64,000 nt of DNA from Bradyrhizobium campsiandrae. GTDB taxonomy: Bacteria; Pseudomonadota; Alphaproteobacteria; Rhizobiales; Xanthobacteraceae. The DNA lies in the NCBI RefSeq assembly GCF_014529705.1, contig NZ_JAANIH010000018.1:62001-126000 (forward strand), in the 5' to 3' direction. The position numbers were made by a program, and so were the translations under genes. Each line of letters starts with the position of its first letter. Positions within the stretch are counted from its first letter, which is position 1. Below the pieces are notes generated by a model, which was not told the DNA's origin, ran no database searches, and was given only the letters and a program-made list of their open reading frames with translations. Below, one piece after another: positions 6,942 through 16,138 of this stretch.

Positions 6942-9809
6942 ATGATGTCGAACCGCGACAACGAGCTCGGTGCACGCCGCGAGCAAGGCCAGCAGGCCCT
7001 GCTGTCGCTGAGCCAGCTCGCGCTCGACCGCATGGAGCAGGGCGTTTGCGTCTACGACGCCGATAACCGGATCGTGCTGGTCAACACGCGCTATCTGACG
7101 CTGTTCAATTTATCGAGCGACATCGTCAGGCTCGGAACGCGCTATCGTGACGTGCTCGCCCATAGCGTGGAACGCGGAAACATCCCGGCGAGCGAGCTCG
7201 ACGCGCTCTATGCTTCGCGGATCGCCTTGATTACGGCCGGCAAGCCGTTCCAGACCCGGCAGACGCTCGCGAGCGGCCTCGTCATCACGCTCGAACTGAA
7301 ACCGCTTCCCGACGGCGGCTGGATGACGATCTGCGACGACGTCAGCCGCCTCGCCCGCCTCGAGGCCGAGCTGCAATTGCAGACCGAGCGCAGCCAGCAC
7401 GCGGTTGCACACATGTCGCACGGCCTCATCATGTATGACGCCACCAGCCATATCGTCGTCTGCAACGAGCGCTTCTTGCAACTCTACGATCTCGACCCCG
7501 ACGTCGTGAAGCCGGGTATCACCCACGACGCGACCATCGATCACTGGCTGTCGCGCGGCAACCGGGCGGAGATGTCCGCAGGCGAGTTCCGCGATATCAG
7601 GATGAACGACGTCCGGACGAGAAGCCCGAAGACCGTTCTCGTGACCTGCCATGACGGCCGAAAGGTCCTGGCCATATCCCGGTTCATGCCCGACGGCGGC
7701 TGGGTCACCGTGCACGAGGACGTCACCGACCGGCTGCAGCACGAGGAAGCGCTGAAGCAGAAGAACCTCATGCTCGACGCTGCGCTCGAGAACATGGCGC
7801 ATGGCCTCGCCTTCTACGACAGCGACATGCGCCTGCGCATCTGCAATTCCACCTATCAGAAGATCTACCGGCTGTCGCCGGAGGAGAGCAAACCGGGCAC
7901 GCATCTGTTCGAGCTGATCGAGCGGTCGATGGCGAACGGCGCCTTCTCCTCCGAATACAGCCCGCAGCAGATCCTGGAGGCCGCCCGCGCCCGGATCGCC
8001 AACCGCGACTCCTCGCCGATGCGGCGGAGCATGACCAACAACACGGTGATCTCCGTGCGCTATTGCGCGCTGACGGATGGCGGCTTCGTCGCCACCTACG
8101 AAGACATCACCGAGCGTGAACGCGCGGTCGAGGAGCTGAGCGAGCAGTACCGCCGCTTCGACGCGGCGCTGAACAACATGAGCCAGGGCCTGTGCATGCT
8201 CGATGCGAGCCTGCGCGTGATCGTCTGCAACCGCCGCTACATCGAGATGTACGGCCTGTCGCCCGAGATCGTGAAGCCCGGCGTCTCGATGCGCGAGATC
8301 ATGGAGCACAGCTGCGATCTCGGCATTCATCCGAACACGACCGCCGCAAAGCTCTATGCCGACTATGTCGAGCGGCTGCGCGAGGGCGAGCACACGCTGC
8401 ATCGCCATTTGAGCGACGGCCGCATCATCAAGCTCAACCACAAGCGGATGGAGCATGGCGGCTGGGTCGTCACCTATGAAGACGTCACCGAGCGTCACAA
8501 GGCCCAGGCGCGCGTCGCGCACATGGCCCAGCACGACTCCCTTACGGATCTGCCCAACCGCACGCTGTTCCGCGAGAAGATGGGCGAAGGGTTGAACCAG
8601 GTCGCGATCGCCGGCGGCGACATGGCCGTGCTGTGCTTCGACCTCGACAATTTCAAGACCGTCAACGACAGGCTCGGACACGCCGCCGGCGACCGGCTGC
8701 TGCGGTGGGTCGCGGCGCGGCTGAAGGAGAATGTCGGCGAGCACGATACCGTCGCACGCCTCGGCGGCGACGAGTTCGCGGTGCTCCAGCGGGGACCGCA
8801 ACCGCAATCGGCGGAAAGGCTGGCGCGGCGCCTGGTCGAGATCATCGGCCATCCGCCGCCGCTGGAGAGCCAGTCGATCCATGTCGGCGTCTCGGTCGGC
8901 ATCGCGATCGCGCCCGATCACGGCCTCGATGCCGACGAGCTGATGAAATGCGCCGACCTCGCGCTGTACCAGGCCAAGGCCAAGGGGCGCGGCGCCTATC
9001 AGCTGTTCGAGCCCGAGATGGAAGCAGCGGCGCGCAGCCGGCACGCGCTCGAGCACGATCTGCGCGGCGCGCTGGAGGCGAGCCAGTTCCATCTGGTGTT
9101 CCAGCCGCAGGTGCGGCTCGACACCACCGAGCTGACCGGCTTCGAGGCGCTGCTGCGCTGGAAGCATCCCTCGCGCGGCTTCGTCTCGCCGGCCGAATTC
9201 ATTCCCATCGCCGAGGAGAACGGGCTGATCGTTCCGATCGGCGAATGGGTGCTGCGCAGGGCCTGCGCCACGGCGGCCTCGTGGCCCGATGTCACGGTCG
9301 CGGTGAACCTGTCGCCGGTGCAGTTCCGCTCGCGCGGACTGGTGGCGATGGTGACGAGCGCGCTGGCGGAAGCCGGCCTGCCGCCGCAGCGGCTCGAACT
9401 CGAGGTGACCGAGACGGCGCTGCTCGACGACAGCGAGGCCACGATCGGGATCCTGCATCAGCTCCGCGCCCTCGGCGTGCGCGTCAGTCTCGATGATTTC
9501 GGCGTCGGTTACTCGTCGCTGAGCTATTTGCGCAAATTTCCGTTCGACCGCATCAAGATCGACCGCTCTTTCGTCGGCACGCTGGGCGAAAGCCCGGAGA
9601 GCGTCGCCATCGTCCGCACCATTGCCAGCCTCGGCTCCGTGCTCGGTGTCGAGACCACGGCGGAAGGCGTCGAGACGGCGGAGCAACTCGACTTCGTGCG
9701 CGAATGCGGCTGCACCGCCGTGCAGGGATATTATTTCGGCAAGCCGTGTCCGGCGGCCGAGGTCGGACGCACGATCGAGACGCTGAACGCGGTCCGCCGC
9801 GTGGCGTGA
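6942..9809 (+). CDS. Four-PAS GGDEF-EAL protein (c-di-GMP synthase/phosphodiesterase)
   Basis: The 955-residue soluble signalling protein has four PAS repeats of the PAS-7 type, each opening with a variant of MxxGxxxYD (residues about 25-140, 150-270, 280-400, 405-525). Next comes a GGDEF domain with intact GGDEF at 608-612 and an EAL domain beginning EALLRW at 735. The phosphodiesterase motifs NLSPVQFR, DDFGVGYSSL, KIDRSF, TAEGVET and QGYYFGKP are all present, so both activities look chemically possible. The position five residues before GGDEF is not RxxD, so no product-inhibition site is seen. There is no transmembrane segment or signal peptide. It is convergent with a second, partly decayed GGDEF-EAL gene, separated by a repeat. 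Confidence 0.93.
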   Translation: MMSNRDNELGARREQGQQALLSLSQLALDRMEQGVCVYDADNRIVLVNTRYLTLFNLSSDIVRLGTRYRDVLAHSVERGNIPASELDALYASRIALITAGKPFQTRQTLASGLVITLELKPLPDGGWMTICDDVSRLARLEAELQLQTERSQHAVAHMSHGLIMYDATSHIVVCNERFLQLYDLDPDVVKPGITHDATIDHWLSRGNRAEMSAGEFRDIRMNDVRTRSPKTVLVTCHDGRKVLAISRFMPDGGWVTVHEDVTDRLQHEEALKQKNLMLDAALENMAHGLAFYDSDMRLRICNSTYQKIYRLSPEESKPGTHLFELIERSMANGAFSSEYSPQQILEAARARIANRDSSPMRRSMTNNTVISVRYCALTDGGFVATYEDITERERAVEELSEQYRRFDAALNNMSQGLCMLDASLRVIVCNRRYIEMYGLSPEIVKPGVSMREIMEHSCDLGIHPNTTAAKLYADYVERLREGEHTLHRHLSDGRIIKLNHKRMEHGGWVVTYEDVTERHKAQARVAHMAQHDSLTDLPNRTLFREKMGEGLNQVAIAGGDMAVLCFDLDNFKTVNDRLGHAAGDRLLRWVAARLKENVGEHDTVARLGGDEFAVLQRGPQPQSAERLARRLVEIIGHPPPLESQSIHVGVSVGIAIAPDHGLDADELMKCADLALYQAKAKGRGAYQLFEPEMEAAARSRHALEHDLRGALEASQFHLVFQPQVRLDTTELTGFEALLRWKHPSRGFVSPAEFIPIAEENGLIVPIGEWVLRRACATAASWPDVTVAVNLSPVQFRSRGLVAMVTSALAEAGLPPQRLELEVTETALLDDSEATIGILHQLRALGVRVSLDDFGVGYSSLSYLRKFPFDRIKIDRSFVGTLGESPESVAIVRTIASLGSVLGVETTAEGVETAEQLDFVRECGCTAVQGYYFGKPCPAAEVGRTIETLNAVRRVA

Positions 9810-9832
9810 GCCTGGTCTCGTCTCATCGCGTT

Positions 9833-9856
9833 CGAAAACAACCCCATGCACAGTAG
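9833..9856 (+). repeat. 24-bp motif containing ACAACCCCATGCACAGTAG, copy 1
   Basis: An exact 24-base match to 56092-56115. Both copies lie within 30 bp after a plus-strand stop codon and both are followed within three bases by GGGG. The role is unknown. Confidence 0.7.
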
Positions 9857-9893
9857 AACGGGGCGTTGATTTCACAGGAAAAATTTGTCGCAA

Positions 9894-9984
9894 GTAGGGT
9901 GGATTAGCCGAAGGCGTAATCCACCACTTCTCTCTCTACACGGATAGCAGGTGGTGGGTTACGCCTTCGGCTAACCCACCCTAC
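9894..9984. repeat. Palindromic repeat family A, copy 2
   Basis: An inverted repeat, GTAGGGTGGATTAGCCGAAG to CTTCGGCTAACCCACCCTAC, has the inner pair TAATCCACCAC and GTGGTGGGTTA. It sits between the convergent stop codons of two c-di-GMP genes and ends 6 bp from the stop of the minus-strand one, so it is a likely bidirectional terminator. Confidence 0.85.
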
Positions 9985-9990
9985 GGCAGC

Positions 9991-11727
9991 TCAGCTTGCC
10001 GCGGGCAGCGCGCTGTCCGGCGGCGCGCCCCACGGGCGGTCGGCTGAGGCGAGGCCGATCAGGCGGCCCTGGATGTAGTCGCAGCCCCAATCGCGCAGCA
10101 TGGTGGCGGCCTCCTCGTCCTGCACCCATTCGGCCACCGTCTTGATGTCGAGGCGGCGGGCGAGGTCGATCAGCGTCTGCACGAAGGCGCGGTCGTCGGC
10201 GGACCGGGTGATGTTCTGCACGAAGGCGCCATCGATCTTGACGATATCCACGCCGAGCTTGCGCAAATTGCGGAACGAGGTGTAGCCGGCGCCGAAATCG
10301 TCGATGGCGATGTGGCTGCCGAAATTCTTGAGGCGGCTGACGAAGGCGCGAACGTCGTCGATGTCCTGGATCGCGACGGTCTCGGTGATCTCCACGATCA
10401 GCCGCTCGGCGACCCCGGGATGGGCGCGCATCAGCGATTCGATTCCGGCCCACCAGTCCGGATCCATCGTCGTGTCCGGCGAGATGTTGAGGCTGAGCCG
10501 AACGTCGGGCGCCGCCGCAAGCTCGGCAACCACCAGCTCGAGCACGCGATGATCGACCAGCCTGATCAGGCCGAGCCGTTCGGCGACCGGCACGATGTCG
10601 GGCGCAAGCAGCACCTGGCCGTCGCCCTGGTCCATCCGCACCAGGCATTCGTGGAACGCGCCCTCGCGGGTGGCGGACGAAACCACCGGCTCGTAGGCGA
10701 GCTTAATCCGGCGCTCGTTCAGTGCGGTGACGATCTCGTCGGTGACACGGATGTTGACGCGGCGCTGGGCGTCGCGCTCGGCGTTCGGACGCCAGGCGGC
10801 GAACGCGCCGGCGCGGCGGCGCTTGGCGGCATCCAGCGTCTCGTGGGCGCGGTTGATCGCCTCGTCCGTGCTGCGGGCATAGCGCGGCAGGCTGACCGCG
10901 CCGATCGAGATGGTGACGGACACCGGCCCCGACTTGGTCGGCACCACCTCATCGCGGACGCCGGCAAGGAAGCGCTCGGCGGCGACGTTCATGTCGTCGA
11001 CGGTGCAGTTCTTCAGGATCAGGCCGAATTTGTTGCCCGAAAAGCGTCCGAGCACGTCGCCGCCCCGCAACCGGGCGCGAATGCGCTTGGCGACGTCGAG
11101 GATCACGGCATCGGCAACGTCGAAGCCGAAGGCGTCGTTGACGCGCGCGAGATGGTCGATGCCGACCAGCATGAAGGCCGCCGTCGAGCGGAAGCGGCTG
11201 GTCTCCTCGATCGCCTCGGCCAGCGCCGCGATCAGATGGGAGCGATTGAGTTCGCCGGTGAGCGGGTCGAGCCGGGCAAGCCTGGTCAGCTCCTCGTCGC
11301 GGGCGTGCCGCTCATTGTTGATGCGGACGGAGCCGATCGCGCGCACGGGCCGACCGTCGGCGCCGGCGAACCAGCGGCCGGTCTCCTCGATCCAGATCAC
11401 CGGATCGGACGCGCTCATGCGCACGCCATATTCGACCCGGTACGGCGTGCCGTCGGCGCCGTGCACGGCCGACGTCTGCGCCAGCGCGGCACTGCGCAAG
11501 CCTTGCGCGGGCTCGATCAGCTTGGCGAACTCGGCGCCGGTCGCCAGCCGCTCGGCGGGGATACCGGGGAAGACTGCGCCGGCCTGGTCACCCCAGACGA
11601 TGGCGTCGCTGGCGAGATCCCAGACGAACACGGCCTGGCCGAGGGCGGCCAGGATTTCGGAGGCTTGCGGCAATGTTGAAGTCAAAAGCGCCTCGTTTCG
11701 GGACAGCAGGGAGTCCTGAGCCGGCAC
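9991..11727 (-). CDS. PAS-GGDEF-EAL protein with degenerate GGDEF
   Basis: The 578-residue protein has an N-terminal PAS-like domain (about 22-140), a GGDEF-fold domain (about 150-310) and an EAL-fold domain (about 325-560). The cyclase signature is decayed to SGNKF (230-234), so diguanylate cyclase activity is unlikely. The EAL signature is ECL (360-362), keeping the metal-binding Glu. DDFGAGYTSF (476-477), KID (497), NISP and the Glu of AEWVQ (533) are kept, but the second Glu of the usual AEGVE is Gln536. It could be a weak phosphodiesterase, a GTP-sensing phosphodiesterase or a c-di-GMP receptor. No membrane segment is seen. It is convergent with the four-PAS gene. Confidence 0.9.
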   Translation of the reverse strand: MPAQDSLLSRNEALLTSTLPQASEILAALGQAVFVWDLASDAIVWGDQAGAVFPGIPAERLATGAEFAKLIEPAQGLRSAALAQTSAVHGADGTPYRVEYGVRMSASDPVIWIEETGRWFAGADGRPVRAIGSVRINNERHARDEELTRLARLDPLTGELNRSHLIAALAEAIEETSRFRSTAAFMLVGIDHLARVNDAFGFDVADAVILDVAKRIRARLRGGDVLGRFSGNKFGLILKNCTVDDMNVAAERFLAGVRDEVVPTKSGPVSVTISIGAVSLPRYARSTDEAINRAHETLDAAKRRRAGAFAAWRPNAERDAQRRVNIRVTDEIVTALNERRIKLAYEPVVSSATREGAFHECLVRMDQGDGQVLLAPDIVPVAERLGLIRLVDHRVLELVVAELAAAPDVRLSLNISPDTTMDPDWWAGIESLMRAHPGVAERLIVEITETVAIQDIDDVRAFVSRLKNFGSHIAIDDFGAGYTSFRNLRKLGVDIVKIDGAFVQNITRSADDRAFVQTLIDLARRLDIKTVAEWVQDEEAATMLRDWGCDYIQGRLIGLASADRPWGAPPDSALPAAS

Positions 11728-11847
11728 AGGATACGGCCAGATTCGCCTCCGACCCTAGGCAAAGTTCATAAACAATTTGGAAACCACGTTCGCGAGGGCT
11801 GCGGAACGGAATAGGCTCGGCCGGCATGGGCCTTGCGAGACCATCGC

Positions 11848-12165
11848 ATGGACCGGCGCCAGCGTCCCAAAACGCGCCAGGTCAATCGGGTCAGCGGTGT
11901 TGTGATGGTCAATGTGGATCAGATGGACGAGTCGATGCGGGAAGCCGGGACCGCGCTGGTCCCGCTCACGCCGGTCTTGCAGTTGGTTCGCAAGGTGCCG
12001 GTGACGCGCCCCGATCCGAGCTTCGTCACCCAGCTGATCGCCAATGCCGAGCATCTGCCGCAGACAAGCCGGCTGCGCCGCGGCTCGTCCGAGGACGCCC
12101 ACATCGCCTATGGCAGCAAGCGCCCGCTGCCCAGCGTCAGCTCACGCACGCGGCAGGTGGCGTAG
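11848..12165 (+). CDS. Conserved hypothetical small basic protein
   Basis: The 105-residue protein starts MDRRQRPKTRQVNRVSG and contains PDPSFVTQLIANAEHLPQTS and RLRRGSSEDAHIAYGS. I do not recognise a named domain. The tail AHIAYGSKRP looks like that of small conserved proteins of rhizobia, and the coding pattern is good. An in-frame TTG at 11833 could add five residues. It is divergent from the GGDEF-EAL gene and followed by a family C repeat. There is no signal peptide or membrane segment; the many Arg residues near the N-terminus could suggest nucleic-acid or membrane contact. Function unknown. Confidence 0.65.
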   Translation: MDRRQRPKTRQVNRVSGVVMVNVDQMDESMREAGTALVPLTPVLQLVRKVPVTRPDPSFVTQLIANAEHLPQTSRLRRGSSEDAHIAYGSKRPLPSVSSRTRQVA

Positions 12166-12204
12166 CGCCGCTTTCAGGGCAATTGTCGCCTCGCGCTCGC
12201 TCCG

Positions 12205-12331
12205 CCTCTCCCGCTTGCGGGAGAGGCCGACACGCTCGCAGAGCGTGGCGGGTGAGGGTTCTTTCCTCTTGGGGATTGTCCCATTGCGGTGACACCCTCT
12301 CCCCAACCCTCTCCCGCAAGCGGGAGAGGGA
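12205..12331. repeat. Palindromic repeat family C (CCTCTCCCGCTTGCGGGAGAGG), copy 1
   Basis: Two palindromes built on CTCTCCCG/CGGGAGAG lie about 85 bp apart and enclose GGTGAGGGTTCTTTCCTCTTG and CCCTCTCCCCAACCCTC. The same order is found at 15282-15401, with a diverged copy at 44298-44416. It lies between the converging ends of the small hypothetical gene and the membrane-protein gene at 12371. Confidence 0.85.
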
Positions 12332-12370
12332 GCACACCGTCAATGCGGCGACAGGAATGGCGTATCTCGT

Positions 12371-13093
12371 TCACCGCGGCTCTTCAGGCGAGGACGGCGT
12401 GCCGTTGCCCGGCTGCAAATGCGGCGAGGGAATTTCCGGCGACGGCAGGGTGCCCTGCACAGGCTTCGGCGCGGGGTGATCCATCAGCACCGATTCGGCA
12501 ACCGATTGCGCCGAGGGCGGGGGCGGCTCGGGCTGCGGTGCGGGCTCCGGATATTTCGGCTCGAACGTGGTCGCGGGCGGCGCCGTCTCGGCCTGGCGTT
12601 TCGCCTTGCGCGGCACCGCCACCGTCTCCGCGGCGACATAGGCAATGCGGCGGCGCGCGCGTTGGGCGATGCCGCCGAGGAAATCAGCCATCGCGAGCAG
12701 CACCAGCAGGAAGTAAGTGGAGTTGCCGAATTTGGGCCACATGACGAATTCGGCCGCGGCCGCGCCGAAGATGATCAGCGACAGCAGATGATCCATCAGG
12801 AACTTCGCGCCGGGCCGCGCGCCCTTGACCACCTCCAGCAGCAGCAGCACGACGCCAAGCGCCAGCAAGAGATCCGAGAGCGTGACCGGCCAGGGCTCGC
12901 CCGTGATCATCGGCACCCTGAACAGCACGTCCGAGAACGACACCGTCGGCATCAGGAAGGCGATGATGTTGTACACCGCGAGCGGAATCAGAAGCAGCGG
13001 GAAACCGACCATCGGCAAAGCGCCTTCTCGATCAAGATGTCCGGGCAGGACAAGGCGGCGGCGAAGCATTGGCTCCGCCGCCGTCACTGTCAT
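12371..13093 (-). CDS. Hypothetical membrane protein with proline-rich tail
   Basis: The 240-residue protein has about four hydrophobic segments (residues about 28-48, 68-86, 98-115, 124-142). A basic stretch (AQRARRRIAYVAA) and a long Pro/Glu/Ser-rich, probably disordered cytoplasmic tail follow. No family is recognised. It is the last gene of a probable minus-strand group mtgA-rpmF-this gene and starts 62 bp after rpmF. The composition of the tail (PEPAPQPEPPPPS) is low-complexity, so its length may vary between strains. Function unknown. Confidence 0.7.
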   Translation of the reverse strand: MTVTAAEPMLRRRLVLPGHLDREGALPMVGFPLLLIPLAVYNIIAFLMPTVSFSDVLFRVPMITGEPWPVTLSDLLLALGVVLLLLEVVKGARPGAKFLMDHLLSLIIFGAAAAEFVMWPKFGNSTYFLLVLLAMADFLGGIAQRARRRIAYVAAETVAVPRKAKRQAETAPPATTFEPKYPEPAPQPEPPPPSAQSVAESVLMDHPAPKPVQGTLPSPEIPSPHLQPGNGTPSSPEEPR

Positions 13094-13155
13094 ATCTCAT
13101 GGGTTGGCCGAAATCAGGCGGGCGCCATCAACCCGCCCAAAGAAAAGTCCCGAGC

Positions 13156-13338
13156 TCAGGACTCTTTCTTCTTCAGGACCTGACGGCCCTTGTACATGCC
13201 GGTCTTGAGGTCGAGATGATGCGGACGGCGGAGCTCGCCGGAGTCCTTGTCTTCCACATAGGTCGGCTTCTTGATGGCGTCTGCCGAGCGGCGCATGCCA
13301 CGGCGCGACGGCGAGGTTTTTCTTCTCGGAACGGCCAT
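13156..13338 (-). CDS. rpmF: 50S ribosomal protein L32
   Basis: The 60-residue protein MAVPRRKTSPSRRGMRRSAD has the unmistakable start of bacterial L32, a structural protein of the large ribosomal subunit. It has no cysteines, so it is the zinc-independent form usual in alphaproteobacteria and should not be subject to zinc-dependent swapping. It lies downstream of mtgA on the same strand with a 172-bp gap that probably contains its own promoter. That gap has no further ORF. Confidence 0.97.
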   Translation of the reverse strand: MAVPRRKTSPSRRGMRRSADAIKKPTYVEDKDSGELRRPHHLDLKTGMYKGRQVLKKKES

Positions 13339-13510
13339 TTCAGTATCCTCTAGGGATTGGTGTTCATCCGGGCAACGTCCGCAACGGGACGGCTCAGCAC
13401 CCGCAATACGGGGCGAGCTGAATGCCGATCAAGGCCGGGCTTATAGAGGAAGGCTGGCCGTAAAGCTAGGGTTCTGGGACGGAAAATGCGCCCGAAAAAG
13501 GGCCCGAAAA

Positions 13511-14185
13511 TCAGCGATTTTCCCGCCAGCAGGTCAAAAGCGAGGTGGCCTGGCCCCGCGCCACATAGGTCCCGGCCAGCCGACGGACGCCCGGCCCCGG
13601 GGTCCTGGCGCTGCGTTTGACCGGATTCGGCAGGACCGAGGCCAGAAGGGCCGCTTCCCGGGGAGAGAGATCGGCCGCCGACTTGCCGAAGGCGTAGGCA
13701 CTGCCCGCCTCGACGCCAAACTGGCCCTGCGGGCCGAACTCGGCGATGTTGAGGTAAATCTCCAGAATCCGCGGCTTGGGCAGAACGAGATCGATCCACA
13801 GCGCCAGCGGGAATTCCAGCGCCTTGCGGACGAAATCGCGCCCCTGCCAGAGGAACAGGTTCTTTGCCACCTGCTGGGTGATGGTGGAGGCACCGCGGAA
13901 CGACGTGCCGTCCTCCTGGGCGTCGTTGATGGCCTCGCGCAAGGCGCCCCAGTCGATGCCGTGATGCTTGCAGAAATGGGCGTCCTCGGCCGCCACCACC
14001 GAGCGCGGCAAATAGGGCGACATCTCGGCCAGATCGATCCATTGGCGATGCATCGGCGCGCCCGTCAGCGAACGCCAGGCCATCAATGTCGAAACCGGAT
14101 GGCCGGTGCGGTAGAACGGCGCGACCACATAGGGCGAGAGAGCCACGACCGCGAGCACGACAAGCAGGATTTTGACGATGCGCAA
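13511..14185 (-). CDS. mtgA: Monofunctional peptidoglycan glycosyltransferase
   Basis: The 224-residue GT51 enzyme polymerises lipid II into glycan strands at the inner membrane. An N-terminal membrane anchor (residues about 5-24) is followed by the catalytic motif AAEDAHFCKHHGIDW with Glu67. Further GT51 motifs are RGASTITQQVAKNLFLW and ILEIYLNIAEFGPQ. The length is normal for MtgA and there is no transpeptidase domain. It is divergent from the polyprenyl synthase gene 160 bp away; both products serve or depend on polyprenyl-linked cell-wall synthesis. Confidence 0.96.
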   Translation of the reverse strand: MRIVKILLVVLAVVALSPYVVAPFYRTGHPVSTLMAWRSLTGAPMHRQWIDLAEMSPYLPRSVVAAEDAHFCKHHGIDWGALREAINDAQEDGTSFRGASTITQQVAKNLFLWQGRDFVRKALEFPLALWIDLVLPKPRILEIYLNIAEFGPQGQFGVEAGSAYAFGKSAADLSPREAALLASVLPNPVKRSARTPGPGVRRLAGTYVARGQATSLLTCWRENR

Positions 14186-14345
14186 ATCGACCTTTCCGGC
14201 ACGAAATGAACGTGGCCGCTCATCCCGCCATTAAGTCTGTGATAATTCGGGCCTTTTCCAGCACTTTTTAGGCCTTTCAAACGATTGACTGGGGCAGGCG
14301 CATAAAGGATTGTCCCGCCGAATTTTAGTTCTGGAGCCTTTCTTG

Positions 14346-15269
14346 ATGACCGGCACGTCCCCGTCCGATTTCGCCAAGCGTCTGGACAAGACCGCTGATG
14401 ACACCGAGGCCTTGCTCGCTCGCCTGCTGTCGGACGACATCCTGCACGACGAGATCGCCCGCCCCAAGCGGCTGATGGACGCAATGCGCTATTCGAGCCT
14501 GAACGGCGGCAAGCGCCTGCGGCCGTTCCTGGTGGTCGAGAGTGCGGCCGTGTTCGGCGTTCCCCGCGACGCTGCGCTGCTCGTCGGCGCCGCGCTCGAA
14601 TGCATCCACTGCTATTCACTGATCCATGACGATCTGCCGGCGATGGACAATTCGGACCTGCGCCGTGGCCGTCCCACGCTGCACAAGCAGACCGATGACG
14701 CCACCGCGATCCTCGCCGGCGACGGCCTCTTGACGATCGCCTTCGACATCATCACCCGCGACGAGGTCCATCGCGACGCCAATGTGCGCCTCCTGCTGAC
14801 GCGCGCGCTGGCGCGCTGCGCCGGCATCGGCGGCATGGTCGGCGGCCAGATCCTCGATCTCGCCGGCGAAGGCCGCTTCGGTGGTAACGAGCCGATCGAC
14901 GTCGCCCGTATTCAGCAGATGAAGACCGGCGCGCTGCTGCGCTTCGGCTGCATCGCCGGCGCGCTGCTCGGCCAAGCCTCGCAAAAGGAATATCAGGCGC
15001 TCGACGATTACGGCCGCGCACTCGGCGAAGCTTTCCAGATCGCCGACGACCTGCTCGACGTCGAAGGCGATGCGGCCGCCCTCGGCAAGCCGGCAGGCGC
15101 CGATGCCGTGCTCGGCAAGACCACCTTCGTCACCCAGCTCGGCATCGAAGGCGCCAAGCAGCGCGTGCGCGACCTGCTCGCACGCGCCGACAGCGCCGTG
15201 TCGATCTTCGGCGACCGCGCCGCCGTGCTGCAAGCCGCCGCGCGCTTCGTGGCCGAGCGGAAGAATTGA
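14346..15269 (+). CDS. ispA: Polyprenyl synthetase, probable farnesyl diphosphate synthase
   Basis: The 307-residue trans-prenyltransferase has both Asp-rich motifs: DDLPAMD (95-101), which is the short-chain bacterial FPP synthase form, and DDLLD (234-238). Further blocks are GGKRLRPFLV and GKTTFVTQLG. It condenses IPP with DMAPP/GPP to farnesyl diphosphate, feeding undecaprenyl phosphate, quinones and hopanoids; ispG, an upstream MEP-pathway gene, is at 25.0 kb. The ATG at 14346 with GGAG about 10 bp upstream is preferred over an upstream in-frame TTG at 14310. The product chain length cannot be proven from motifs alone. Confidence 0.92.
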   Translation: MTGTSPSDFAKRLDKTADDTEALLARLLSDDILHDEIARPKRLMDAMRYSSLNGGKRLRPFLVVESAAVFGVPRDAALLVGAALECIHCYSLIHDDLPAMDNSDLRRGRPTLHKQTDDATAILAGDGLLTIAFDIITRDEVHRDANVRLLLTRALARCAGIGGMVGGQILDLAGEGRFGGNEPIDVARIQQMKTGALLRFGCIAGALLGQASQKEYQALDDYGRALGEAFQIADDLLDVEGDAAALGKPAGADAVLGKTTFVTQLGIEGAKQRVRDLLARADSAVSIFGDRAAVLQAAARFVAERKN

Positions 15270-15281
15270 GGTTGGGTTTTC

Positions 15282-15401
15282 ACCTCTCCCGCTTGCGGGA
15301 GAGGTCGCGCCGAAGGCGCGGGTGAGGGCTTTCTCCTCTTGGGGGTTCTCGCTTGTGGAGATACCCTCTCCCCAACCCTCCCCCGCAAGCGGGGGAGGGA
15401 G
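15282..15401. repeat. Palindromic repeat family C, copy 2
   Basis: ACCTCTCCCGCTTGCGGGAG at the left, then GGTGAGGGCTTTCTCCTC, CCCTCTCCCCAACCCTC and CCCCCGCAAGCGGGGGAGGG at the right: the same order as the copy at 12205-12331. It starts 12 bp after the ispA stop codon and probably terminates ispA. Confidence 0.85.
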
Positions 15402-15441
15402 CGCACCTGTGATGCCGCTCGGACCTCTCCGGAAAATCTGC

Positions 15442-16119
15442 ATGGAAAAAGAAGATCCCGTCCTCGCCCGCTTCCGCCAGAGGTCGCGGCCGATGCGGCT
15501 GATCTATGCGCGGCCGCGGACCTTCATCTCGCTCGCCGTCGGCATCCTTGTCTGCCTGCTGATCCCCGGTTCGTTCCGGCTGGTGACGCGGCTGTTGTTC
15601 GGCTGGGATGCGCTGATCGCGGTCTATCTCGTGCTGGTCTACAGCATGATGCTCAACAACGACCACCAGCACATCCGCCGCAGCGCCGCGATGCAGGACG
15701 ACGGCCGCTTCGTGATCCTGCTGGTGACCGCGACCGGCGCCTTCGCCAGCATCGCGGCGATCGTCTCGGAACTCGGCGCCCATCGCGGTGCCGCGGAGTT
15801 GACCATTGCGATTACCACGATCGCGCTGTCCTGGGCCGCCGTGCACACGACCTTCGCTCTGCACTACGCTCATGATTATTACCGCCCCCCGGCCGGCGGA
15901 TTGCAGTTTCCTCAGGGCAACGAGGAAGACCACGCCGACTATTGGGACTTCGTCTATTTCTCGTTCGTGATCGGCATGACCGCGCAGGTCTCCGACGTCG
16001 GCATCACCGACAAGACCATCCGCCGCACCGCCACCGCGCACGGCATCGTGTCGTTCATCTACAACACGGCGCTGCTGGCGCTGACCGTGAACATCGCAGC
16101 GAGCGCGATCGCGACTTAA
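15442..16119 (+). CDS. DUF1345 family membrane protein
   Basis: The 225-residue inner-membrane protein has about five hydrophobic helices (residues about 28-47, 52-72, 90-112, 118-140, 198-222). It carries the features of the DUF1345 family: FGWDALIAVYLVL near the second helix and HTTFALHYAHDYYRP in the middle, followed by DYWDFVYFSFVIGMTAQVSDV. The molecular function of the family is unknown. A longer frame runs upstream into the family C repeat and ispA and is spurious; ATG 15442 preceded by GGAAAA is the natural start. It is convergent with the caspase-like gene (19-bp gap). Confidence 0.85.
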   Translation: MEKEDPVLARFRQRSRPMRLIYARPRTFISLAVGILVCLLIPGSFRLVTRLLFGWDALIAVYLVLVYSMMLNNDHQHIRRSAAMQDDGRFVILLVTATGAFASIAAIVSELGAHRGAAELTIAITTIALSWAAVHTTFALHYAHDYYRPPAGGLQFPQGNEEDHADYWDFVYFSFVIGMTAQVSDVGITDKTIRRTATAHGIVSFIYNTALLALTVNIAASAIAT

Positions 16120-16138
16120 GTCCCTCTCCGGTGTCGTC

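Noticed and set aside
7110..9893. 927-codon open frame on the minus strand
   Set aside because: It is antisense to the four-PAS GGDEF-EAL gene and has no recognisable domain.
12137..12374. Short open frames across the family C repeat
   Set aside because: They arise from the palindrome itself; similar frames appear at the other copies.
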